A stretch of DNA of 23,899 nucleotides, taken from positions 1 through 23,899 of the forward strand of contig NW_003129289.1 of the NCBI RefSeq assembly GCF_000003605.2, read 5' to 3'. This DNA is from Saccoglossus kowalevskii (Eukaryota; Hemichordata; Enteropneusta; Harrimaniidae). Below the pieces are notes generated by a model. The model did not search any database. It was not told the DNA's origin and saw only the letters and a program-made list of their open reading frames with translations. The translations under genes were made by a program, and so were the position numbers. The number at the start of each line of letters is the position of its first letter. The stretch's first letter is position 1. Below, piece after piece: positions 1 through 11,018 of the stretch.

Positions 1-1755
1 TGCAACACACACAGTGACACTATGTTAATGCTGCACACACAGTGACACTGTGTTAGTGCAGCACACACAGTGACACTATGATAATGCCACACACAGTGAC
101 ACTATGTTAATGCAGCACACACAGTGACACTATGTTAATACAGCACACACAGTGACACTATGTTAATGCAACACACACACAGTGGCACTATGTTAATATA
201 GCACACACAGTGACACTATGTTAATGCAGCACACACAGTGACACTATGTTAATACAGCACACACAGTGACACTGTTAATGCAGCACACACCGTGACACTA
301 TGTTAATGCAACACACACCGTGACACTATGTTAATACAGCACACACAGTGACACTGTGTTAATGCAGCACACACAGTGACACTATGTTAATGCAACACAA
401 GCAGTGACACTGTGTTAATACAACACACACAGTGACACTATGTTAATGCAGCACACACAGTGACACTATGTTAATGCAGCACACACAGTGACACTGTGTA
501 ATGCAGCACACACAGTGACACTATGTTAATACAGCACACACAGTGACACTATGTTAATACAGCACACACAGTGACACTATGTTAATACAGCACACACAGT
601 GACACTATGTTAATGCTGCACACACAGTGACACTATGTTAATGCTGCACACACAGTGACACTATGTTAATGCAGCACACACAGTGACACTATGTTAATAC
701 AGCACACACAGTGACACTATGTTAATACAGCACACACAGTGACACTATGTTAATGCAGCACACACAGTGATACTATGTTAATGCAGCACACACAGTGACA
801 CTATGTTAATGCAACACACACAGTGACACTGTGTTAATACAGCCCACACAGTGACACTGTGTTAATACAGCACACACAGTGACGCTATGTTAATACAGCA
901 CACACAGTGACACTATGTTAATGCAGCACACACAGTGACACTATGTTAATGCAGTACACACAGTGACACTATGTTAATACAGCACACACAGTGACACTAT
1001 GTTAATGCAGCACACACAGTGACACTGTGTTAATGCATTAACACAGTGACACTATGTTAATGCAGCACACACAGTGACACTATGTTAATGCAGCACACAC
1101 AGTGACACTATGTTAATGCAGCACACACAGTGACACTATGTTAATGCAACACACACAGTGACACTATGTTAATACAGCACACACAGTGACACTATGTTAA
1201 TGCAACATACACCGTGACACTATGTTAATACATCACACACCGTGACACTATGTTAATACAGCACACACAGTGACACTATGTTACTACAGCACACACAGTG
1301 ACACTATGTTACTACAGCACACACAGTGACACTATGTTAATACAGCACACACCGTGACACTATGTTAATACAGCACACACAGTGACACTATGTTACTACA
1401 GCACACACAGTGACACTATGTTAATGCAACACTCACCGTGACGCTATGATAATACAGCACATATAGTGACACTGTGTTACTACAGCACACACAGTGACAC
1501 TGTGTTAATACAGCACACACAGTGACACTATGTTAATACAGCACACACAGTGACACTGTGTAATACAGCACACACAGTGACACTGTGTAATGCAGCACAC
1601 ACAGTGACACTATGTTAATGCAGCACACACAGTGACACTATGTTAATACAGCACACACAGTGACACTATGTTAATACAGCACACACAGTGACACTGTTAA
1701 TGCAGCACACACAGTGACACTATGTTAATACAGCACACACAGTGACACTGTTAAT
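1..1755. repeat. higher-order module alpha, copy 1
   Basis: This module has an ordered set of variant units: a GTGGCAC unit at 168, a 26-bp CACTGTTAATG unit near 269, a GTGATAC unit near 769, AGCCCACAC at 841, GCAGTACAC at 951, GCAACATAC at 1202, and the double-marked GCAACACTCACCGTGACGC unit at 1426. The same order returns from 2040 with a shift of 2011 bp, falling to 1928 bp after about 1050 because this copy holds three extra units (83 bp). One of those extra units contains the 26-bp palindrome at 1023-1048. A further 27-bp unit near 1560 is also extra here. Confidence 0.85.
1023..1048. repeat. perfect 26-bp palindrome within one unit junction
   Basis: The 13-base arm CACTGTGTTAATG is followed directly by its exact reverse complement, CATTAACACAGTG, with no spacer; the centre reads ATGCAT. 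The normal array at this place would read GCAGCACACACAGTG; here the GCAGCACAC part is replaced by GCATTAAC, making a 27-bp unit. The first flanking pair (A at 1022, A at 1049) does not pair, so 26 bp is the full extent. It would form a hairpin or cruciform more readily than any other unit I noticed. Confidence 0.95.
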
Positions 1756-2039
1756 GCAGCCCACACCGTGACACTGTGTAATGCAGCACACACAGTGACA
1801 CTATGTTAATGCAGCACACACAGTGACACTATGTTAATGCAGCACACACAGTGACACTATGTTAATACAGCACACACAGTGACACTATGTTAATGCAACA
1901 CACACAATGACACTATGTTAATGCAGCACACACAGTGACACTATGTTAATGCTGCACACACAGTGACACTATGTTAATGCAACACACACACACACAGTGA
2001 CACTGTATTAATGCAACACACACAGTGACACCATGTTAA
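1756..2039. repeat. short beta-type start joining two alpha modules
   Basis: It begins with the beta marker GCAGCCCACACCGTG followed by the 27-bp CTGTGTAATG unit, as at 3657, 4884, 14789, 18224, 20818 and 23611. After a few plain units it changes to GCAACACACACAATG (near 1896) and to a lengthened CA unit at 1982, then joins the second alpha copy. It looks like the remnant of a beta module, cut off by an exchange within the array. The breakpoint is placed by eye. Confidence 0.6.
1982..1996. repeat. expanded CA tract in one unit
   Basis: The alternating AC run is 15 bp here instead of the usual 8-9 bp. It is followed by a rare CTGTATTAATG core. This fits replication slippage inside a single unit and is a usable landmark for read alignment. 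Confidence 0.9.
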
Positions 2040-3656
2040 TGCTGCACACACAGTGACACTGTGTTAGTGCAGCACACACAGTGACACTATGATAATGCCA
2101 CACACAGTGACACTATGTTAATGCAGCACACACAGTGACACTATGTTAATACAGCACACACAGTGACACTATGTTAATGCAACACACACACAGTGGCACT
2201 ATGTTAGTACAGCACACACAGTGACACTATGTTAATGCAGCACACACAGTGACACTATGTTAATACAGCACACACAGTGACACTGTTAATGCAGCACACA
2301 CCGTGACACTATGTTAATGCAACACACACCGTGACACTATGTTAATACAGCACACACAGTGACACTGTGTTAATGCAGCACACACAGTGACACTATGTTA
2401 ATGCAACACACACAGTGACACTGTGTTAATACAACACACACAGTGACACTATGTTAATGCAGCACACACAGTGACACTATGTTAATGCAGCACACACAGT
2501 GACACTGTGTAATGCAGCACACACAGTGACACTATGTTAATACAGCACACACAGGGACACTATGTTAATGCAGCACACACAGTGACACTATGTTAATACA
2601 GCACACACAGTGACACTATGTTAATGCTGCACACACAGTGACACTATGTTAATGCTGCACACACAGTGACACTATGTTAATGCAGCACACACAGTGACAC
2701 TATGTTAATACAGCACACACAGTGACACTATGTTAATACAGCACACACAGTGACACTATGTTAATGCAGCACACACAGTGATACTATGTTAATGCAGCAC
2801 ACACAGTGACACTATGTTAATGCAACACACACAGTGACACTGTGTTAATACAGCCCGCACAGTGACACTGTGTTAATACAGCACACACAGTGACACTATG
2901 TTAATACAGCACACACAGTGACACTATGTTAATGCAGCACACACAGTGACACTATGTTAATGCAGTACATACAGTGACACTATGTTAATACAGCACACAC
3001 AATGACACTATGTTAATGCAGCACACACAGTGACACTATGTTAATGCAGCACACACAGTGACACTATGTTAATGCAACACACACAGTGACACTATGTTAA
3101 TACAGCACACACAGTGACACTATGTTAATGCAACATACACCGTGACACTATGTTAATACATCACACACCGTGACACTATGTTAATACAGCACACACAGTG
3201 ACACTATGTTACTACAGCACACACAGTGATACTATGTTACTACAGCACACACAGTGACACTATGTTAATACAGCACACACCGTGACACTATGTTAATACA
3301 GCACACACAGTGACACTATGTTACTACAGCACACACAGTGACACTATGTTAATGCAACACTCACCGTGACGCTATGATAATACAGCACATATAGTGACAC
3401 TGTGTTACTACAGCACACACAGTGACACTGTGTTAATACAGCACACACAGTGACACTATGTTAATACAGCACACACAGTGACACTGTGTAATGCAGCACA
3501 CACAGTGACACTATGTTAATGCAGCACACACAGTGACACTATGTTAATACAGCACACACAGTGACCTTATGTTAATACAGCACACACAGTGACACTGTTA
3601 ATGCAGCACACACAGTGACACTATGTTAATACAGCACACACAGTGACACTGTTAAT
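2040..3656. repeat. higher-order module alpha, copy 2
   Basis: The unit order matches copy 1 with a fixed shift of 2011 bp: GTTAGTG at 2063, GTGGCAC unit at 2179, 26-bp unit near 2280, GTGATAC near 2780, AGCCCGCAC at 2852, GCAGTACAT at 2962. After a net loss of 83 bp (three units) the shift is 1928 bp: GCAACATAC at 3130 and GCAACACTCACCGTGACGC at 3354. The AGCCCGCAC and GCAGTACAT forms are shared with copies 3, 4 and 5 but not with copy 1, so copy 1 is the outlier. A GTGACCTTATG unit near 3563 is shared with copies 4 and 5. Confidence 0.85.
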
Positions 3657-4883
3657 GCAGCCCACACCGTGACACTGTGTAATGCAGCACACACAGTGAC
3701 ACTATGTTAATGCAGCACACACAGTGACACTATGTTAATACAGCACACACAGTGACACTATGTTAATGCTGCACACACAGTGACACTATGTTAATGCTGC
3801 ACACACAGTGACACTATGTTAATGCAGCACACACAGTGATACTATGTTAATGCAACACACACAGTGACACTGTGTTAATACAGCACACACAGTGACACTG
3901 TGTTAATACAGCACACACAGTGACACTATGTTAATACAGCACACACAGTGACACTATGTTAATGCAGCACACACAGTGACACTATGTTAATGCAACACAC
4001 ACAGTGACACTATGTTAATGCCACACACACAGTGACATTTTGTTAATGCAACACACACAGTGACACTATGTTAATACAGCACACACAGTGACACTATGTT
4101 AATACAGCACACACAGTGACACTATGTTAATACAGCACACACAGTGACACTGTGTAATGCAGCACACACAGTGACACTATGTTAATGCAGCACACACTGT
4201 GACACTGTGTTAATACAGCACACACAGTGACACTATGTTACTGTAGCACACACCGTGACACTATGTTAATACAGCACACACAGTGACACTATGTTAATGC
4301 AGCACTCCCAGTGACACTATGTTAATGCCACACACACAGTGACACTATGTTAATGCAACACACACAGTGACACTATGTTAATGCAGCACACACAGTGACA
4401 CTATGTTAATGCCACACACACAGTGACACTATGTTAATGCAGCACACACAGTGACACTATGTTAATGCCACACACACAGTGACACTGTGTTAATGCAACA
4501 CAAACAGTGGCACTATGTTAATACAGCACACACAGTGACACTATGTTAATACAGCACACACAGTGACACTGTGTAATGCAGCACACACAGTGACACTATG
4601 TTAATGCAGCACACACCGTGACACTGTGTTAATACAGCACACACAGTGACACTATGTTAATGTAGCACACACCGTGACACTATGTTAATACAGCACACAC
4701 AGTGACACTATGTTAATGCAACACACACAGTGACACTATGTTAATGCCACACACACAGTGACACTATATTAATGCAACACACACAGTGACACTATGTTAA
4801 TACAGCACAAACAGTGACACTATGTTAATGCCACACACACAGTGACACTATGTTAATACAGCACACACAGTGACACTGTTAAT
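3657..4883. repeat. higher-order module beta, copy 1
   Basis: It opens with GCAGCCCACACCGTG plus a 27-bp unit, then has paired GCTG units, a GTGATAC unit, a CATTTTGTTAATG unit near 4036, a TTACTGTAG unit, the marker AGCACTCCCAG at 4301, GCAACACAAACAGTGGCAC, TTAATGTAG and a TATATTAATG unit. The next copy repeats this order at 4884. The distance between openings is 1227 bp and between AGCACTCCCAG markers 1283 bp, a difference of exactly two 28-bp units. Confidence 0.85.
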
Positions 4884-6168
4884 GCAGCCCACACCGTGAC
4901 ACTGTGTAATGCAGCACACACAGTGACACTATGTTAATGCAGCACACACAGTGACACTATGTTAATGCAGCACACACAGTGACACTATGTTAATACAGCA
5001 CACACAGTGACACTATGTTAATGCTGCACACACAGTGACACTATGTTAATGCTGCACACACAGTGACACTATGTTAATGCAGCACACACAGTGATACTAT
5101 GTTAATGCAACACACACAGTGACACTGTGTTAATACAGCACACACAGTGACACTGTGTTAATACAGCACACACAGTGACACTATGTTAATACAGCACACA
5201 CAGTGACACTATGTTAATGCAGCACACACAGTGACACTATGTTAATGCAACACACACAGTGACACTATGTTAATGCCACACACACAGTGACATTTTGTTA
5301 ATGCAACACACACAGTGACACTATGTTAATACAGCACACACAGTGACACTATGTTAATGCAGCACACACAGTGACACTATGTTAATACAGCACACACAGT
5401 GACACTATGTTAATACAGCACACACAGTGACACTGTGTAATGCAGCACACACAGTGACACTATGTTAATGCAGCACACACTGTGACACTGTGTTAATACA
5501 GCACACACAGTGACACTATGTTACTGTAGCACACACCGTGACACTATGTTAATACAGCACACACAGTGACACTATGTTAATGCAGCACTCCCAGTGACAC
5601 TATGTTAATGCCACACACACAGTGACACTATGTTAATGCAACACACACAGTGACACTATGTTAATGCAGCACACACAGTGACACTATGTTAATGCCACAC
5701 ACACAGTGACACTATGTTAATGCAGCACACACAGTGACACTATGTTAATGCCACACACACAGTGACACTGTGTTAATGCAACACAAACAGTGGCACTATG
5801 TTAATACAGCACACACAGTGACACTATGTTAATACAGCACACACAGTGACACTGTGTAATGCAGCACACACAGTGACACTATGTTAATGCAGCACACACC
5901 GTGACACTGTGTTAATACAGCACACACAGTGACACTATGTTAATGTAGCACACACCGTGACACTATGTTAATACAGCACACACAGTGACACTATGTTAAT
6001 GCAACACACACAGTGACACTATGTTAATGCCACACACACAGTGACACTATATTAATGCAACACACACAGTGACACTATGTTAATACAGCACAAACAGTGA
6101 CACTATGTTAATGCCACACACACAGTGACACTATGTTAATACAGCACACACAGTGACACTATGTTAAT
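4884..6168. repeat. higher-order module beta, copy 2
   Basis: It repeats copy 1 in the same order, with AGCACTCCCAG at 5584 and two extra 28-bp units (one among the early GCAG units and one near 5360). Where copy 1 passes to another beta opening, this copy passes into the gamma module at 6169. From about 5420 onward, and on through gamma, it is repeated at about 8021-9323 with a shift of 2601 bp (2603 after a CA gain near 8881). Confidence 0.85.
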
Positions 6169-6615
6169 GCAACACACACAGTGACACAATCTTAATGCAG
6201 CACACACAGTGACACTGTGTAATGCAGCACACTACGTGACACTATGTTAATGCAACACACACAGGCACACTATGTTAACGCCACACACACAGTGACACTA
6301 TGTTAATGCAACACACACAGTGACACTATGTTAATACAGCACACACAGTGACACTATGTTAATACAGCACACACAGTGACACTATGTTAATGCAGCACAC
6401 ACTGTGACACTATGTTAATGCAACACACACAGTTACACTATGTTAATGCTGCACACACAGTGACACTATGTTAATGCAGCACACACAGTGACACTATGTT
6501 AATACAGCACACACAGTGACACTATGTTAATACAGCACACACCGTGACACTATGTTAATACAGCACACACAGTGACACTATGTTACTACAGCACACACAG
6601 TGACACTATGTTAAT
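6169..6615. repeat. module gamma, copy 1
   Basis: The module has a unit with CACAATCTTAATG (6185), a CACTACGTGAC unit, a GGCACAC unit, a TTAACGCCAC unit, a GTTACAC unit, and ends just before GCAACACTCACCGTGACACC at 6616. From CACAATCTT to that end marker is 431-433 bp in most copies (openings at 8770, 10570, 11883, 16075 and 21572). It is repeated at 21572-22019 with a shift of 15,403-15,404 bp. Confidence 0.85.
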
Positions 6616-8062
6616 GCAACACTCACCGTGACACCATGTTAATGCAGCACACACAGTGACACTGTGTTAATACAGCACACACAGTGACACTATGTTAATA
6701 CAGCACACACAGTGACACTATGTTAATACAGCACACACAGTGACACTATGTTAATGCAACACACACACAGTGGCACTATGTTAGTACAGCACACACAGTG
6801 ACACTATGTTAATGCAGCACACACAGTGACACTATGTTAATACAGCACACACAGTGACACTGTTAATGCAGCACACACCGTGACACTATGTTAATGCAAC
6901 ACACACCGTGACACTATGTTAATACAGCACACACAGTGACACTGTGTTAATGCAGCACACACAGTGACACTATGTTAATGCAACACACACAGTGACACTG
7001 TGTTAATACAACACACACAGTGACACTATGTTAATGCAGCACACACAGTGACACTATGTTAATGCTGCACACACAGTGACACTATGTTAATGCTGCACAC
7101 ACAGTGACACTATGTTAATGCTGCACACACAGTGACACTATGTTAATGCAGCACACACAGTGACACTATGTTAATGCTGCACACACAGTGACACTATGTT
7201 AATGCTGCACACACAGTGACACTATGTTAATGCAGCACACACAGTGACACTATGTTAATACAGCACACACAGTGACACTATGTTAATACAGCACACACAG
7301 TGACACTATGTTAATGCAGCACACACAGTGATACTATGTTAATGCAGCACACACAGTGACACTATGTTAATGCAACACACACAGTGACACTGTGTTAATA
7401 CAGCCCGCACAGTGACACTGTGTTAATACAGCACACACAGTGACACTATGTTAATACAGCACACACAGTGACACTATGTTAATGCAGCACACACAGTGAC
7501 ACTATGTTAATGCAGTACATACAGTGACACTATGTTAATACAGCACACACAATGACACTATGTTAATGCAGCACACACAGTGACACTATGTTAATGCAGC
7601 ACACACAGTGACACTATGTTAATGCAACACACACAGTGACACTATGTTAATACAGCACACACAGTGACACTATGTTAATGCAACATACACCGTGACACTA
7701 TGTTAATACATCACACACCGTGACACTATGTTAATACAGCACACACAGTGACACTATGTTACTACAGCACACACAGTGATACTATGTTACTACAGCACAC
7801 ACAGTGACACTATGTTAATACAGCACACACCGTGACACTATGTTAATACAGCACACACAGTGACACTATGTTACTACAGCACACACAGTGACACTATGTT
7901 AATGCAACACTCACCGTGACGCTATGATAATACAGCACATATAGTGACACTGTGTTACTACAGCACACACAGTGACACTGTGTTAATACAGCACACACAG
8001 TGACACTATGTTAATACAGCACACACAGTGACACTGTGTAATGCAGCACACACAGTGACACT
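6616..8062. repeat. higher-order module alpha, copy 3
   Basis: It has the alpha markers GTGGCAC/TTAGTACAG at 6756, AGCCCGCAC at 7402 and GCAACACTCACCGTGACGC at 7904. A distinctive series of GCTG-type units at 7064-7230 is found elsewhere only in the copy at 22020. All markers I checked are exactly 15,404 bp from their partners in that copy, so no net indel separates them over about 1.44 kb. Homology to that copy stops near 8076, where this copy switches to beta sequence. Confidence 0.85.
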
Positions 8063-8769
8063 ATGTTAATGCAGCACACACTGTGACACTGTGTTAATAC
8101 AGCACACACAGTGACACTATGTTACTGTAGCACACACCGTGACACTATGTTAATACAGCACACACAGTGACACTATGTTAATGCAGCACTCCCAGTGACA
8201 CTATGTTAATGCCACACACACAGTGACACTATGTTAATGCAACACACACAGTGACACTATGTTAATGCAGCACACACAGTGACACTATGTTAATGCCACA
8301 CACACAGTGACACTATGTTAATGCAGCACACACAGTGACACTATGTTAATGCCACACACACAGTGACACTGTGTTAATGCAACACAAACAGTGGCACTAT
8401 GTTAATACAGCACACACAGTGACACTATGTTAATACAGCACACACAGTGACACTGTGTAATGCAGCACACACAGTGACACTATGTTAATGCAGCACACAC
8501 CGTGACACTGTGTTAATACAGCACACACAGTGACACTATGTTAATGTAGCACACACCGTGACACTATGTTAATACAGCACACACAGTGACACTATGTTAA
8601 TGCAACACACACAGTGACACTATGTTAATGCCACACACACAGTGACACTATATTAATGCAACACACACAGTGACACTATGTTAATACAGCACAAACAGTG
8701 ACACTATGTTAATGCCACACACACAGTGACACTATGTTAATACAGCACACACAGTGACACTATGTTAAT
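8063..8769. repeat. partial beta module, copy 3
   Basis: Only the second half of beta is present: the CACACTGTGAC unit, TTACTGTAG, AGCACTCCCAG at 8185, the GTGGCAC unit, TTAATGTAG and the TATATTAATG unit. It matches 5462-6168 with a 2601-bp shift. The missing first half (GCAGCCC opening, GCTG pair, CATTTTG unit) shows that alpha was joined directly to mid-beta here, at a 27-bp CTGTGTAATG unit that both modules contain. That shared unit is a plausible crossover site. Confidence 0.75.
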
Positions 8770-9218
8770 GCAACACACACAGTGACACAATCTTAATGCA
8801 GCACACACAGTGACACTGTGTAATGCAGCACACTACGTGACACTATGTTAATGCAACACACACAGGCACACTATGTTAACGCCACACACACACAGTGACA
8901 CTATGTTAATGCAACACACACAGTGACACTATGTTAATACAGCACACACAGTGACACTATGTTAATACAGCACACACAGTGACACTATGTTAATGCAGCA
9001 CACACTGTGACACTATGTTAATGCAACACACACAGTTACACTATGTTAATGCTGCACACACAGTGACACTATGTTAATGCAGCACACACAGTGACACTAT
9101 GTTAATACAGCACACACAGTGACACTATGTTAATACAGCACACACCGTGACACTATGTTAATACAGCACACACAGTGACACTATGTTACTACAGCACACA
9201 CAGTGACACTATGTTAAT
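8770..9218. repeat. module gamma, copy 2
   Basis: It has the same marker order as gamma copy 1: CACAATCTT at 8786, CACTACGTG, GGCACAC, AACGCC, GTTACAC, then GCAACACTCACCGTGACACC at 9219. It carries one extra CA pair after AACGCC (near 8883) compared with copy 1; the copies at 10570, 11883, 13196 and 16075 share that gain. It lies inside the 895-bp stretch repeated exactly at 10236-11130. Confidence 0.85.
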
Positions 9219-9499
9219 GCAACACTCACCGTGACACCATGTTAATGCAGCACACACAGTGACACTGTGTTAATACAGCACACACAGTGACACTATGTTA
9301 ATACAGCACACACAGTGACACTATGTTAATGCAGCACACACTGTGACACTATGTTAATGCAACACACACAGTGACACTATGTTAATGCAGCACACACAGT
9401 GACACAATCTTAATGCAGCACACACAGTGACACTGTGTAATGCAGCACACACAGTGACACTATGTTAATGCAACACACACAGGCACACTATGTTAACGC

Positions 9500-9515
9500 C
9501 ACACACACACACACA
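9500..9515. repeat. longest CA tract in the window, (CA)8
   Basis: The usual (CA)4 of the unit is expanded to eight CA pairs, just after the AACGC marker. The equivalent place has shorter tracts in the gamma copies near 6282, 8882, 10682, 12000, 13310 and 16190, so the tract has lengthened locally. Confidence 0.9.
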
Positions 9516-10101
9516 GTGACACTATGTTAATGCAACACACACAGTGACACTATGTTAATACAGCACACACAGTGACACTATGTTAATACAGCACACACAG
9601 TGACACTATGTTAATGCAGCACACACTGTGACACTATGTTAATGCAACACACACAGTGACACTATGTTAATGCTGCACACACAGTGACACTATGTTAATG
9701 CAGCACACACAGTGACACTATGTTAATACAGCACACACAGTGACACTATGTTAATTCAACACACACAGTGACACCATGTTAATGCAGCACACACAGTGAC
9801 ACTATGTTAATACAGCACACACAGTGACACTATGTTAATACAGCACACACAGTGACACTATGTTAATACAGCACACACAGTGACACTATGTTAATGCAGC
9901 ACACACAGTGACACTATGTTTAATACAGCACACACAGTGACACTATGTTAATGCAGCACACACAGTGACACTATGTTAATGCAACACACACAGTGACACT
10001 ATGTTAATGCAGCACACACAGTGACACTATGTTAATGCAGCACACACAGTGACACTATGTTAATGCAACACACACACAATGACACTATGTTAATGCAGCA
10101 C

Positions 10102-10118
10102 ACATAGTGACACTATGT
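10102..10118. repeat. 17-bp hairpin-forming sequence with matched arms
   Basis: ACATAGTG, one central A, then CACTATGT: the two 8-base arms are exact reverse complements. In the consensus unit the left arm is ACACAGTG, giving one mismatch against CACTATGT. Here the left arm carries the change that restores pairing. Other units restore it from the right arm (CACTGTGT). Confidence 0.9.
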
Positions 10119-10235
10119 TAATACAGCACACACAGTGACACTATGTTAATGCAACACACACAGTGACACTATGTTAATGCAGCACACACAGTGACACTAT
10201 GTTAATGCAGCACACACAGTGACACTATGTTAATG

Positions 10236-11018
10236 CAGCACACACAGTGACACTGTGTAATGCAGCACACACAGTGACACTATGTTAATGCAGCACACAC
10301 CGTGACACTGTGTTAATACAGCACACACAGTGACACTATGTTAATGTAGCACACACCGTGACACTATGTTAATACAGCACACACAGTGACACTATGTTAA
10401 TGCAACACACACAGTGACACTATGTTAATGCCACACACACAGTGACACTATATTAATGCAACACACACAGTGACACTATGTTAATACAGCACAAACAGTG
10501 ACACTATGTTAATGCCACACACACAGTGACACTATGTTAATACAGCACACACAGTGACACTATGTTAATGCAACACACACAGTGACACAATCTTAATGCA
10601 GCACACACAGTGACACTGTGTAATGCAGCACACTACGTGACACTATGTTAATGCAACACACACAGGCACACTATGTTAACGCCACACACACACAGTGACA
10701 CTATGTTAATGCAACACACACAGTGACACTATGTTAATACAGCACACACAGTGACACTATGTTAATACAGCACACACAGTGACACTATGTTAATGCAGCA
10801 CACACTGTGACACTATGTTAATGCAACACACACAGTTACACTATGTTAATGCTGCACACACAGTGACACTATGTTAATGCAGCACACACAGTGACACTAT
10901 GTTAATACAGCACACACAGTGACACTATGTTAATACAGCACACACCGTGACACTATGTTAATACAGCACACACAGTGACACTATGTTACTACAGCACACA
11001 CAGTGACACTATGTTAAT
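10236..11018. repeat. beta/gamma segment, exact copy of 8436-9218
   Basis: Every base compared between 8436-9330 and 10236-11130 is the same, with a shift of exactly 1800 bp. It contains the end of beta (TTAATGTAG, TATATTAATG) and all of a gamma module (CACAATCTT at 10586). The pair diverges before 10236 at a single A/G difference and after 11130 at another. Confidence 0.9.

Larger units (their letters stand above)
9219..10235. repeat. gamma-like copy followed by plain consensus units
   Basis: From 9397 a gamma-like series appears again: CACAATCTT at 9413, GGCACAC and AACGCC. The CACTACGTG and GTTACAC markers are replaced by consensus forms, and the end marker is a rare TTAATTCAAC unit at 9751. 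From about 9757 to 10235 the units are close to consensus and carry few markers apart from a 29-bp TTTAATAC unit near 9920, GCAACACACACACAATG near 10067, and CACATAGTGACAC at 10101. This is the least differentiated stretch of the window. Confidence 0.7.
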
